This document shows positions 16,968 through 26,520 of a DNA stretch of 64,000 bases, piece by piece (the stretch's first letter is position 1; each line of letters opens with the position of its first letter). A program made the translations under genes and the position numbers. The notes under the pieces were generated by a model, which saw only the letters and a list, made by a program, of their open reading frames with translations, did not search any database and was not told the DNA's origin. Location: the NCBI RefSeq assembly GCF_002165305.2, contig NZ_CP032286.1, positions 434,001 through 498,000 of the forward strand, written 5' to 3'. This DNA comes from Acinetobacter sp. WCHA55 (GTDB lineage Bacteria; Pseudomonadota; Gammaproteobacteria; Pseudomonadales; Moraxellaceae).

Positions 16968-18020
16968 TTAGTTGGCAAAGTGAATTCGGTTTCTTCCTGC
17001 TTGTTTGGCACAGTACAAGGCTTTATCTGCGCGTTTAAAGACATCCTCTGCATCAGCGTCATGTTTACCGACTTCAGCGACCCCTATACTGACCGTGAAA
17101 CACAGCACTTCTTGTTCATAGTGGACTTCCATCGCCTCAATGGTTGAACAGATTCGTTTAAAGACCCGCATGGCTTCATCACCTAAGCAGGCAGGTAGAA
17201 TAATCGCAAATTCTTCACCACCAATGCGCGCTAAAAAGTCTTCGTCACGCAGTATGCTGTGGATTTGTTTGGCCATCTTTTTCAGCACATGGTCACCTGC
17301 GGTATGTCCATAACAGTCATTCAGCTGTTTAAAATGGTCAATATCTAAGATGCCTATTGTAAATGGCACGCGACTATGGCTGAAATGCCGCATGGTTTGA
17401 TTACTTTCTTGCACAAATACCCGACGATTAAAGGTTCCTGTGAGTTCATCTGTAGACGCTAAGACCGCCATTTCTTGCACTTGTAAATGCAATTTAATGT
17501 TTAAAGCTAACCATGTGGCGAGGCTCTGTAAAAGAATCGCTTGTTGGAGGGTGTAGTGATGTTTACGTTGATCTGCCACATTTAAGGTACCAATACACAC
17601 GCCATTGTGAATCATGGGCGCATCCATGCAGGTTCCCATGCCGTGCTCTGAAAGCATTTTACAATCGAGTTCATCTGACAAAGCGAGGTCATCGCAAATG
17701 ATCAGTTGCGATTGGGCAAAGACGCGCCCGACAAAGGTTTGACCAATCGGAATTTTAAAATCCATTGGAATTGCATGATTGCCTGAGATTGAATATAGCT
17801 TGAGGTATTCTTCAGTATCTTGCAGGGTAATACTGGCCCGATCTGCATCAAACACGTGAGAAATCCAGTAAGCAATGGTATCTAAAACAGCTTGCAAGGA
17901 GTCTGCTTTACTCAAATCGTGAATGAAGTCTACGGGAAGCTGAATAGAGTGTACGCCATCAAAGCCGGATAGTTGGCTTGGGGTAAATGATCGTTCAGTT
18001 AATTGTTTCTTGTTTATCAT
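16968..18020 (-). CDS. GAF-GGDEF diguanylate cyclase
   Basis: 350 residues: a GAF sensor domain at about 38-175 and a GGDEF domain at about 185-348. The active-site motif is GGEEF at 267-271, with the metal aspartate in DIDHFKQLND. An RxxD inhibitory site (R258-D261) lies just before it, so the enzyme should make c-di-GMP and be product-inhibited. There is no membrane segment, so it is cytoplasmic and senses an unknown ligand through GAF. A possible c-di-GMP-responsive YajQ-type protein is encoded far away at 48571. Confidence 0.93.
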   Translation of the reverse strand: MINKKQLTERSFTPSQLSGFDGVHSIQLPVDFIHDLSKADSLQAVLDTIAYWISHVFDADRASITLQDTEEYLKLYSISGNHAIPMDFKIPIGQTFVGRVFAQSQLIICDDLALSDELDCKMLSEHGMGTCMDAPMIHNGVCIGTLNVADQRKHHYTLQQAILLQSLATWLALNIKLHLQVQEMAVLASTDELTGTFNRRVFVQESNQTMRHFSHSRVPFTIGILDIDHFKQLNDCYGHTAGDHVLKKMAKQIHSILRDEDFLARIGGEEFAIILPACLGDEAMRVFKRICSTIEAMEVHYEQEVLCFTVSIGVAEVGKHDADAEDVFKRADKALYCAKQAGRNRIHFAN

Positions 18021-18224
18021 TCAATTCGGTATCTCTATAAAATAGTATCCAATTTAGTCTTCGTTTGTTTTGCTCTTAGAAAGTGGACATTACCTTTTAG
18101 ATTTGATCATGCTATAGAAATTGCATTTCTCCAACTTCAATGTGTAATTAAATTGAAAAAAAAACGATATATTTTTACTCGAAATTAAAAATAACTTATA
18201 ACGCAAATATGGCATTTACATGTA

Positions 18225-18242
18225 GATGACCTGCGGGTCATC
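18225..18242. repeat. short palindrome next to the xpt terminator
   Basis: GATGACC/GGTCATC arms with a 4-base centre, 8 bp beyond the xpt terminator. It could be a second hairpin at the transcript end or a protein site. No function is assigned. Confidence 0.4.
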
Positions 18243-18250
18243 TGAGTGAC

Positions 18251-18281
18251 AAAAAAAGAGCACTTAAAGTGCTCTTTTTTG
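18251..18281 (-). terminator. terminator of xpt
   Basis: AAGAGCACTT/AAGTGCTCTT stem with A and T runs on either side. It lies just after the xpt stop codon. Confidence 0.88.
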
Positions 18282-18297
18282 AGGTTGAATGCCGTGA

Positions 18298-18945
<648 letters not shown>

Positions 18946-18964
18946 GTAAAATTCGTCAAAATGA

Positions 18965-19675
18965 CTAATTGCTTGCACCTTTATAACTCGTTAATAGCAA
19001 TCCATAGGATGTTTTCTTATCCACATGGCTGACTTTGACTGGAAGGTAGTCCAATTTAGGTGCTAACCAGAAAATGGTTTCGCGACCAGGTTTATCATGT
19101 TTCATAACCACTTTAATGGTGTCAAAGGTGCCATAATCGGTTTTGATTGACTCAGAACCTTGCTTCACAAATTTACGTGCTTCCACTTCTTTGGCATCGG
19201 CCAAATAATAAGTCGATTTTAAACCGCCATTTTTGATGTCTTCACGAAGTTGTAATTCAGCATTCAGTTCATCCAGTACGCCAGCTTTCCAAGCGAAAGA
19301 ACGCGCTTCTTTGTCTTTCTTGGTATTGATGGTTTTTGCTGCTGGATTGAAGTTAATACTCATGGTGTTGTTATGCACCAAAATTTTACTACTACGGCTA
19401 AAACTGCTGGACTGAATTTGCTTGCCATTGAAACTAAAGCGACTGCTTTCGGTTGCAGAGGCGATACCTCCTGCTTTGGCGACAAAGACATAACTCCAGT
19501 TGCTGCCCGATTTTGATAACGTGCGTGTCGCTGAGCCCATGTTTTTGCCATTATAGTTAAATTGATAACTGGCTTGGAATGGACTCATGGCAAAGGTTTG
19601 ACTTGAGAAACCGACAAATAGCAAGGTGCTGACCCCTGTTGCCATTGCGACTGTTTTCAACATTGATTTAGCCAT
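18965..19675 (-). CDS. secreted DUF3108 domain protein
   Basis: 236 residues with a clear signal peptide (cleavage probable after SSQTFA). The mature protein begins SPFQASYQFNYNGKNMGSATR and is rich in beta strands. It ends with the DUF3108 pattern (GRETIFWLAPKLDYLPVKVSH). DUF3108 proteins are periplasmic and of unknown role. The ATG at 19675 has AGGAAA nearby upstream; an in-frame start 11 codons earlier would weaken the signal peptide. It is monocistronic or precedes xpt by 91 bp. Confidence 0.85.
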   Translation of the reverse strand: MAKSMLKTVAMATGVSTLLFVGFSSQTFAMSPFQASYQFNYNGKNMGSATRTLSKSGSNWSYVFVAKAGGIASATESSRFSFNGKQIQSSSFSRSSKILVHNNTMSINFNPAAKTINTKKDKEARSFAWKAGVLDELNAELQLREDIKNGGLKSTYYLADAKEVEARKFVKQGSESIKTDYGTFDTIKVVMKHDKPGRETIFWLAPKLDYLPVKVSHVDKKTSYGLLLTSYKGASN

Positions 19676-19829
19676 AAGAAAAAGTTTCCTATTCAGTTGT
19701 AGGCACAAATTTTTTGCATAGAAATATTATGCACGTTGATGATGAAGAAAAAATTCGAAACATAGGGCAAACTGTAGTTTTATGTTTCTTTTACCCACCT
19801 TAAGACACATTTAGTCGCAGCATCCCGAG

Positions 19830-20507
19830 TTATTTTTGTCGAATTGGCGAGACCGTGCTTTCGTCTAGATTGGGTTCAATCAAGTCATCGATCGAGGTTT
19901 GCGAAAACTTATTAAATAACGCTGTTAAGTTGACATTACCGATCACTACTAATTCTGCTTCACGCAACACGGCATGATTGACATGGACTTTACCTAAGGT
20001 ATCGATAATAGAACGATTTTTTCCTAACCAGCGATTCAGATCCAAATGCAGTAGATCATCTTTGACTTTAATCACATTCAGTTTTTCTAAAATAATGCCT
20101 AAAGGGTCTTGGTTCAGGATTTTTTGATAAAAGAATAGAGCACAGCGTACGCCCATTTTATGAAAAACCGTCGGATATTCAGCATCTAGAACACTGGTAT
20201 CGCTGATTTGCTCAAATACGATTAACTGCGTTTTTTTATTTAACTCCATTTGTGCCAGTTTTAAATCTACCGAAAGCGTGAGTTTGAGTCCGTTATAGTC
20301 GAGCGTGGCATATAAACGCAACCAATCATCATGTAAGTCGGCATGCAGGTCTTTCAACATTTTTACGTTGTCGGTTACAAAACGTTGAAAAGTGGCATTT
20401 AAAAAGACTTGAGACATTGGAAACTCGCGCTCATCCTCAATAAATCCTTCCGCCTTTTGATAAACTTGGCGTAAACGATTAGAAATGTTGGAAATAAGCG
20501 TTTGCAT
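19830..20507 (-). CDS. conserved-looking cytoplasmic protein, unknown function
   Basis: 225 residues, soluble, with mixed helices and strands, and no signal peptide or membrane segment. A repeated theme of hydrophobic strands with acidic turns (LYATLDYNGLKLTLSVDLKL) suggests a folded beta-rich middle domain. I see no catalytic motif and do not recognise the family. It is divergent from the tonB-like gene by ~240 bp and followed by the DUF3108 gene. Confidence 0.7.
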   Translation of the reverse strand: MQTLISNISNRLRQVYQKAEGFIEDEREFPMSQVFLNATFQRFVTDNVKMLKDLHADLHDDWLRLYATLDYNGLKLTLSVDLKLAQMELNKKTQLIVFEQISDTSVLDAEYPTVFHKMGVRCALFFYQKILNQDPLGIILEKLNVIKVKDDLLHLDLNRWLGKNRSIIDTLGKVHVNHAVLREAELVVIGNVNLTALFNKFSQTSIDDLIEPNLDESTVSPIRQK

Positions 20508-20746
20508 AAGAGGCGTCCTAGCTAATCAACGTGTTTGAGCGATCAGATCTCTGGTCGAAATGTTTGAAAAATACTGCTCATGAACCTTGCAGTTTAGCAA
20601 AATTAATTGCACCATTTTCATGATTTTATGAAACAGTGAATCTAAAGGGCACAAGGTCTCATTCTACGCAATAAAATGAAGACTGTGTCTATTTTATACT
20701 GCGCGCTTGCGCTTTGGAGAACAAGACAAATTGTCGGTTTGGTGTG

Positions 20747-21625
20747 ATGCTTAGAAAAATAAATGTAATGCCTTTGGCTCATAATTGGTGGAAAGACCCA
20801 ATTTTTACAGCGACCGTAGTACTGGCGGTATTTTTGCATCTCGTGATTTTGACTCTGCAATTTACTATGCCTCAAGAAAATGATGCGGCAGTGAAAGAAA
20901 TTGCTGTTACTTTGCGCCCTTCTGATCAAAAAATTGAAAACGCAGATTTTTTGGCACAAGCCGATCAACAGGGTTCAGGGACTTTTCGTGAGTCACATCG
21001 CATGTCGAGTGATATGCCTGCACCGATGCTTGAGCAAAGCACAGGCGAAGAGCAGCGTGAGACTTTAGAACAGATCCAACAAAAACGTGAACTGAATTTT
21101 GAAGAAAAGCTGTTGATGACGACTTTAAGTTGGCAAAAACAAGCTGAGGATAACCAGCGCAAAAAAGCTATGGAAGAAATGAATAGTCAGTTTCAAGCTA
21201 AAGCTGCAATGGTGGCCAGTCTTGAAGCACAATATTTACAACGCCAACAAAACTTTAGTCGTCAGCAAAAAATCAAAACTGTCGATGGTATTCAAGCCAA
21301 GCAAGATATTTCGGCAGCTTATCTTGAAAAGTTCCGTCAGAAAGTAGAATTTTATGGCAATCGTTACTATCCGGAAGCAGCTAAACAGCAGCGACTGGCA
21401 GGTGAAGTACGATTAATGGTGATTCTAAATGCGTCAGGAGGCATTCGCGCTATACGCCTGATTGATAGTTCAGGTCATGAAATGCTCGATGAAGCTGCAA
21501 AAGCCTCGGTACGTAAGGCAGCACCATTCGGTGGATTTGATGCCAAAATGAAGGATATTTCTGAGCTACGTATTGTGCGCACATGGCGTTTTGACCCAGC
21601 AGAGGCAGAATTTGAAGTGCACTGA
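20747..21625 (+). CDS. TonB family energy transducer-like protein
   Basis: About 292 residues: a short cytoplasmic N-terminus, one membrane anchor (about 21-39; FTATVVLAVFLHLVILTLQF), a long Gln/Glu-rich helical periplasmic spacer, and a C-terminal TonB domain (YYPEAAKQQRLAGEVRLMV, then a WRFDPAE end). TonB proteins carry proton-motive energy to outer-membrane receptors. The spacer is Gln/Glu-rich, unlike the Pro-rich spacer of classical TonB, and no exbB/exbD is nearby. The start is uncertain: an in-frame TTG at 20714 or ATG at 20768 are alternatives. The siderophore receptor lies 288 bp downstream. Confidence 0.82.
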   Translation: MLRKINVMPLAHNWWKDPIFTATVVLAVFLHLVILTLQFTMPQENDAAVKEIAVTLRPSDQKIENADFLAQADQQGSGTFRESHRMSSDMPAPMLEQSTGEEQRETLEQIQQKRELNFEEKLLMTTLSWQKQAEDNQRKKAMEEMNSQFQAKAAMVASLEAQYLQRQQNFSRQQKIKTVDGIQAKQDISAAYLEKFRQKVEFYGNRYYPEAAKQQRLAGEVRLMVILNASGGIRAIRLIDSSGHEMLDEAAKASVRKAAPFGGFDAKMKDISELRIVRTWRFDPAEAEFEVH

Positions 21626-21638
21626 GCTGTGCACTTCT
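21590..21638 (+). repeat. 49-bp direct repeat, copy A (3' end of the tonB-like gene)
   Basis: Matches 24276-24324 at 45 of 49 positions. This copy contains the last 11 codons and the stop of the tonB-like gene plus 13 bp of downstream sequence. Confidence 0.9.
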
Positions 21639-21771
21639 TTATGCGAAATTATTATAATTAATTTAAATTAATAAGTTTTTTAAAAACAATTTGTTATTTT
21701 CTTGTTTTGTTTTTTAATCATTTTAAATTATAAAAAACAATAAATTAAATTTACCTCCTTAAACTTGAATT

Positions 21772-21790
21772 GATAATAAAAATAATTATC
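21772..21790. promoter_or_regulatory. Fur box upstream of the siderophore receptor
   Basis: The 19-bp sequence GATAATAAAAATAATTATC matches the consensus Fur box at 16 of 19 positions. A possible promoter (TTGCAG at 21793, TATTTT at 21815) lies immediately beside it. It sits about 125 bp upstream of the receptor start, so the receptor should be repressed under iron-replete conditions. Confidence 0.8.
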
Positions 21791-21913
21791 ATTTGCAGTG
21801 TGTTTTTTGTTAAATATTTTTGAGCATAGAAGCATCTTTCTTTATAGCGAAGCGACGGGGTAAGAGCGTGCATGCATTTAAATATTCGATCCCTGTTATA
21901 AGGACATAGTTTT

Positions 21914-24106
21914 ATGTACAACTCTCCAACATTAAATCGTTTTAAAGTTAGCCCACTGATGTTGGCTATGGCGGCAGCAACAGTATTTCTCCCGACGTTG
22001 GTATCTGCAGCAGCAATAGACAATGAAAGCACCCAGCTTGAAACCATCACTGTTCAGGCTGAGGAAGAGAATCCAGCCGTAACAGAAGGAACAAAGAGTT
22101 ATACGGCTAAGAGTGCCAGTACTTCGACCAAATTAAATTTGTCACTTCGTGAAACACCGCAGTCGGTTAAAGTTTTAACTCGTGAGTATTTAGATGATGC
22201 AAATATTAATTCTTTCCAAGATATGCTAAATACTGTCACAGGTTTAGCTGCAAATCGTTGGGATGAGCGTCAATACCCTACTGCTCGTGGTTTTGACGTG
22301 GATTATTACTTATTTGATGGTGTTCCTAGCACAGTGGGTATGGATGCAAGTGACCCAGATCTCACCATATATGACCGAGTTGAATTGGTAAAAGGTGCCA
22401 ATGGTTTAATGACAGGGGCAGGAAACCCAGCAATTGCCATTAATATGATCCGAAAACATGCAGATTCAAAAGAATTAACAGGGCGCTTAAGTACATCTTT
22501 TGGTTCATGGGACAATTATAGCTCTACTGCTGATATTTCTGCGCCTTTAACTCGTGATGGCGATGTTCGAGGTCGGTTAGTTGTGAAACATGAAAATAAA
22601 GATTCATTCATGGATGGATATGAAAAAGAAAATAATGTTCTTTATGGTGTAATTGATGCGGATTTGACAGATAGCACTTATGTATCTGTGGGGGCAAGCT
22701 ATCAAAACCTTGAACGTGATGGTGTGAGATGGGGCGGCTTACCAGCTTTCTACAGTGATGGGACAAGAACGAATTTTGATCGATCAAAAATTGTTTCTTC
22801 AGATTGGACCTATTGGGACACTGATACGATTTCAGCTTTTGCGACAATGAAACAAAAGTTGTTTAAGGATGTTAATTTAAATATTAATTACTCTTATCGA
22901 GAACTAAAGCAAGAAACTGCGCTTTTGTATTTTGGACCAAGCTATGCTAATGGGGGCACGGTTCCTAATACTGGAACAGTCGATAAGGCGACAAATCAAG
23001 GTGTTGGTTCATTATCGACATGGTCTGATCGCACCAAAACCACAGAAAATAATATTGATACCTTTATTTCGGCACCGTTTACGTTGGGTGGTTTACAGCA
23101 AGAAGTCGTTGCGGGTTTTATGTATAACCAAAGTAAAGATGACACTTGGTATTCGGGTTCGCCAACACTTTCAGGGGCAACCATTGATTTTGATAATATC
23201 AATATGCCATTAGCGGGTGATATTTCTAATTCAAATCTTTATCAGGTACCTAATAAAACGACACAAACTGGAGCATATTTAGCAGGTAAATTTACTTTGC
23301 TTGACCCCTTAAAGTTGATTACAGGGGTGCGCGTGTCAAATTGGAAGTATGAAAGTGAAGATGGTGTAAATAACCGTAAATTTAATAATGAAGTTACGCC
23401 TTATGCAGGCTTGGTTTTTGACTTCTTAGATGATTATTCTTGGTATGCGAGTTATACCGAAATCTTCAAACCAGAAGATAAAAGAAATGTAAATGGTGAG
23501 TATCTAGATCCACGTAATGGTAATAGCTTAGAGACAGGGCTAAAAGGCGAGTTTTTAGATGGTCAATTGAATGCCAGTTTGGCAGTGTTTAAAACACAGC
23601 AAGACAATGTTGCGGAAGCAATTGATAATGTCTTTATTCCTGATGCAAATGGCGATCCAACTAAAGAACAAGCCTATCGTAGTGTTGATGGGGTTGAAAG
23701 CAAAGGTGTTGAATTTGAACTTGATGGTGAACTTACAAAAAACTGGAATCTGAGTTTTGGTGTTACTCACTTTAGTGCAGAAGATGCAGCCGGTAAAAAA
23801 GTTGAAACGCTTGCATCACGTACAACGGCAAATCTATTTACCAAATATACGTTGGATAAGTGGAGCGTTGGTGGTGGAGTAAACTATAAGAGTGCATTCT
23901 ATACTGGTGAGGGACGCCAAAAAATTATGCAAGATGCATATGCTTTAGCTAATTTAATGGTTGCATATGATATTGATCAAAATATTAAAGCACAATTAAA
24001 TATCAATAACCTATTTGATAAAAAGTATTATGAAGGTATAGGTGCAAACAGTATGGTATACGGTGAACCACGCAATGCAACGCTCACTTTCCGCTATCAA
24101 TTCTAA
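21914..24106 (+). CDS. TonB-dependent siderophore receptor
   Basis: A 730-residue outer-membrane receptor. It has a signal peptide (cleavage around residue 32), a TonB box (LETITVQA at 42-49), and a plug domain with RETPQSVKVLTREYLDD, TARGFDVDYYLFDGVP and VELVKGANGLMTGAGNP. The 22-strand barrel ends in the terminal aromatic residue (FRYQF). The plug resembles hydroxamate/pyoverdine-type receptors (FhuE/FoxA/FpvA group), but the N-terminal signalling domain of FpvA-type transducers is absent. The ligand is not determined. A Fur box precedes it and a strong terminator follows. It is bracketed by the 49-bp repeat, which suggests the receptor arrived as a unit. Confidence 0.95.
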   Translation: MYNSPTLNRFKVSPLMLAMAAATVFLPTLVSAAAIDNESTQLETITVQAEEENPAVTEGTKSYTAKSASTSTKLNLSLRETPQSVKVLTREYLDDANINSFQDMLNTVTGLAANRWDERQYPTARGFDVDYYLFDGVPSTVGMDASDPDLTIYDRVELVKGANGLMTGAGNPAIAINMIRKHADSKELTGRLSTSFGSWDNYSSTADISAPLTRDGDVRGRLVVKHENKDSFMDGYEKENNVLYGVIDADLTDSTYVSVGASYQNLERDGVRWGGLPAFYSDGTRTNFDRSKIVSSDWTYWDTDTISAFATMKQKLFKDVNLNINYSYRELKQETALLYFGPSYANGGTVPNTGTVDKATNQGVGSLSTWSDRTKTTENNIDTFISAPFTLGGLQQEVVAGFMYNQSKDDTWYSGSPTLSGATIDFDNINMPLAGDISNSNLYQVPNKTTQTGAYLAGKFTLLDPLKLITGVRVSNWKYESEDGVNNRKFNNEVTPYAGLVFDFLDDYSWYASYTEIFKPEDKRNVNGEYLDPRNGNSLETGLKGEFLDGQLNASLAVFKTQQDNVAEAIDNVFIPDANGDPTKEQAYRSVDGVESKGVEFELDGELTKNWNLSFGVTHFSAEDAAGKKVETLASRTTANLFTKYTLDKWSVGGGVNYKSAFYTGEGRQKIMQDAYALANLMVAYDIDQNIKAQLNINNLFDKKYYEGIGANSMVYGEPRNATLTFRYQF

Positions 24107-24118
24107 AAATCTTGAGAA

Positions 24119-24151
24119 ATACAAAACGGCTTATTAACAGCCGTTTTGTAT
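24119..24151 (+). terminator. terminator after the siderophore receptor
   Basis: Perfect 13-bp stem (24119-24131 with 24139-24151; core AAAACGGCT/AGCCGTTTT) with a 7-base loop, 12 bp after the stop codon. Confidence 0.9.
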
Positions 24152-24275
24152 TGTAAATGTGGATAAGTCTAGGCTTATTCACATGCTGTTTTGACTTGAG
24201 TCAGCACGTTCAAAGTTTCAGACTTCAACTTTAAATGGCTGTGTCATTGTTTTTCAGTTGTTATGCTATGTGGTC

Positions 24276-24324
24276 TTTGACCCAGCAGAGGCAGAGTTTG
24301 AAGTGCCTTGAGCTGTGCATTTCT
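24276..24324 (+). repeat. 49-bp direct repeat, copy B (orphan tonB-like 3' end)
   Basis: 45 of 49 positions match copy A. Read in the same frame it still encodes FDPAEAEFEVP followed by TGA, against FDPAEAEFEVH and TGA in copy A, but no gene precedes it. It is a leftover of a tonB-like gene end downstream of the receptor. Confidence 0.9.
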
Positions 24325-24356
24325 AATCAGGCTTTGATTATTTGGGCGAACTCAGT

Positions 24357-24767
24357 TTATTGGGTTGCGCGGATATAGGTACCGTCTTGACGTCCACCCA
24401 TCCAAGTCACGCTTAAATGAGACTCTTCCACATCTAGGCGGTTAGGAAAAATTTCTAATTGCTTGCTATATTTCGGCAGTGCCTTTAAACCAATGCAGTC
24501 GCCATTTTTCCACCATGTCCCTTCGGCATACTGGTCTAAAGAGCCGACAGCTAAGTACCATTTAAATTTACCGTTGGGCTCTAGTAAAAGTTCGGAACCG
24601 ACCTCCATCACGCCGTGTAAATAATAATGTCCAGCCCAAGCCTGAGCCGAGTCTAAAAACTTCACTTCCTGACAGGATGTTTGATTTTCAGTATTGCTAT
24701 TAGCATAAAGTGGCGTGGTGCAGGATAGGGTGATCATGCAGAGTAGTTTTGAAATTGGTGTATGCAT
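24357..24767 (-). CDS. small secreted protein, unknown function
   Basis: 136 residues with an N-terminal signal sequence (MHTPISKLLCMITLSC, cleavage probably after LYA). The mature part is rich in Trp and Gly (GTWWKNGDCIGLKALPK, VTWMGGRQDGTYIRA), suggesting a compact beta-barrel or lipocalin-like fold. Two Cys remain in the mature part and may pair. I do not recognise a family. ATG at 24767 has GAAGAG upstream. It follows ybeY by ~100 bp and its 3' end faces copy B of the repeat. Confidence 0.65.
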   Translation of the reverse strand: MHTPISKLLCMITLSCTTPLYANSNTENQTSCQEVKFLDSAQAWAGHYYLHGVMEVGSELLLEPNGKFKWYLAVGSLDQYAEGTWWKNGDCIGLKALPKYSKQLEIFPNRLDVEESHLSVTWMGGRQDGTYIRATQ

Positions 24768-24868
24768 TTTTATAATCTCTTCATCTATTTTTTCATCTTG
24801 CTTTATTTTTAGCATAAATAAACCCGATACATCGAAATGAATCGGGTAAGTTGTTTCAAATCTAATAG

Positions 24869-25348
24869 TTACTGTTCTAAATAAGGGTTTTCAAAACCGA
24901 GTTTAGCCAAAATTTCAATTTCGATACTTTCCATTTCTTCAGCATCTGCTTCTGACGTTTCATGGTCATAGCCCATGAGGTGCAAAGTGCCATGGACCAA
25001 CATATGAGTGAAATGCGTCAGTGGTACTTTGTTTTGTTCTTTTGCTTCCGACAACACCACAGGAATACAAATGACCAAATCACCAATGGGAAATGAGTCA
25101 AGAATCTGCGCCATTTCATCAGGTAAATCGCTAGGGAAAGACAACACATTGGTTGATTTATCTTTGCCACGATATTCTAAATTCAATTTGTGACTTTCAT
25201 CATGGTCGACACACGCAATGCCAATTTCACAGTTACTCTGTGTGCCAATATGACGTAAAACAGTTTCTACAACCTTTTTAATATATGCACGTTTCAAGAC
25301 CAACTCAGGGGCTTGAAAGTCCTGCTGTAGAGAAAGACTCAGTTTCAA
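24869..25348 (-). CDS. ybeY: endoribonuclease YbeY (rRNA maturation factor)
   Basis: 159 residues. The zinc site H-x3-H-x5-H is read as H119, H123 and H129 in the [13 protein letters not shown] block, the YbeY hallmark. YbeY is a single-strand RNA endonuclease needed for 16S rRNA 3'-end maturation and ribosome quality control. It is the third gene of the widely conserved miaB-ybeZ-ybeY order, 57 bp after ybeZ. Confidence 0.96.
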   Translation of the reverse strand: MKLSLSLQQDFQAPELVLKRAYIKKVVETVLRHIGTQSNCEIGIACVDHDESHKLNLEYRGKDKSTNVLSFPSDLPDEMAQILDSFPIGDLVICIPVVLSEAKEQNKVPLTHFTHMLVHGTLHLMGYDHETSEADAEEMESIEIEILAKLGFENPYLEQ

Positions 25349-25405
25349 AATAGATCCTTAAATAATGACATCTGCGGGCATGTTAAAATGCCCGCAGACT
25401 TTAAC

Positions 25406-26482
25406 TTAATGCTGAGCATCGGCAGCAGCATCATTTTCAGCCACTAAGGCTTCTTGACGCGCTTTGCGTTCAGCACGCGCTTCAGCCGTTAAGCGATGTT
25501 GTTCTGCATCCCATCCCTCATAGGCCTCAACAATTTTTTGCACCAATTGATGACGGACCACATCACGAGAGTGAAAGCGGGTGATGTGAATTTCTTTGAT
25601 CTTGTCGATGATGCGCAAAGCATGCGCCAGACCAGATTGCTGACCACGCGGTAAGTCGACCTGTGTGATATCGCCAGTAATCACTGCACGTGAACCGAAG
25701 CCTAAGCGTGTGAGGAACATTTTCATTTGTTCAGGCGTGGTGTTTTGTGCTTCGTCTAAAATCACGAAAGAGTGGTTCAAAGTTCGCCCACGCATATAAG
25801 CCAGTGGTGCCACTTCAATCACTTGACGTTCAATCAGTTTAGCCACTTTTTCAAAGCCAAGCATTTCATACAAGGCATCGTAAAGCGGACGTAAATACGG
25901 ATCAATTTTTTGGCTTAAATCACCTGGTAGAAAACCCAGTTTTTCACCTGCTTCAACAGCAGGGCGAACCAATAAGATTCGTTGAATTTCATTGCGTTCT
26001 AGCATGTCGACTGCGGCTGCAACTGCGAGATAAGTTTTACCTGTACCCGCAGGCCCAATACCAAAAGAAATATCACTTTGTAGAATACGCTGCACATAAC
26101 GCTTTTGGTTGGCACCGCGTGGATTGATACGACCTTTACGGGTTTGGAGCCACACTTCATCTAAACCAGTGTGCTCTTGCCCGTCGAAGTCTTCTTGCAA
26201 TTCACGGTCAGTTTGACTGCCTTGAATCATGAGGTGTAAGGTATCAGCACTGATTTGTGCCGTATTTTCTGCTTCTTCATGCAGGCGATGGAGCAGACCT
26301 TCTGCTCTCTCAACTGCATCCATTTCACCATCGACATAAAATGCATCACCTCGATGGGAAATAGTGACATCTAAACGCTGTTCGATTTGTTTCAAATGAC
26401 CGTTATAAGCACCGAGCATGCTCTTTAAACGTTCTATTGAAACCCCAGGAAAAGTTACTGTACGTCGAATCGCTGCAGTCAA
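25406..26482 (-). CDS. ybeZ: PhoH-like ATPase YbeZ
   Basis: 358 residues: an N-terminal KH-like region, then a PhoH ATPase domain with Walker A GPAGTGKT at 143-150 and Walker B VILDEAQNT near 240. YbeZ works with YbeY in rRNA processing, probably as an RNA-binding ATPase or helicase. The position between miaB and ybeY and the length are normal. Confidence 0.95.
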   Translation of the reverse strand: MTAAIRRTVTFPGVSIERLKSMLGAYNGHLKQIEQRLDVTISHRGDAFYVDGEMDAVERAEGLLHRLHEEAENTAQISADTLHLMIQGSQTDRELQEDFDGQEHTGLDEVWLQTRKGRINPRGANQKRYVQRILQSDISFGIGPAGTGKTYLAVAAAVDMLERNEIQRILLVRPAVEAGEKLGFLPGDLSQKIDPYLRPLYDALYEMLGFEKVAKLIERQVIEVAPLAYMRGRTLNHSFVILDEAQNTTPEQMKMFLTRLGFGSRAVITGDITQVDLPRGQQSGLAHALRIIDKIKEIHITRFHSRDVVRHQLVQKIVEAYEGWDAEQHRLTAEARAERKARQEALVAENDAAADAQH

Positions 26483-26520
26483 GAGAATTCCTTTAAGTAG
26501 TCAGAATCTATTCCCTTACA

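Noticed and set aside
16718..17062. 114-codon minus-strand frame between the zinc-ribbon gene and the cyclase
   Set aside because: Overlaps the ends of both neighbouring genes in another frame and has no ribosome site; composition unlike a protein.
21751..22050. 99-codon minus-strand frame over the receptor promoter
   Set aside because: Covers the Fur box and the receptor signal-peptide region; a shadow frame.
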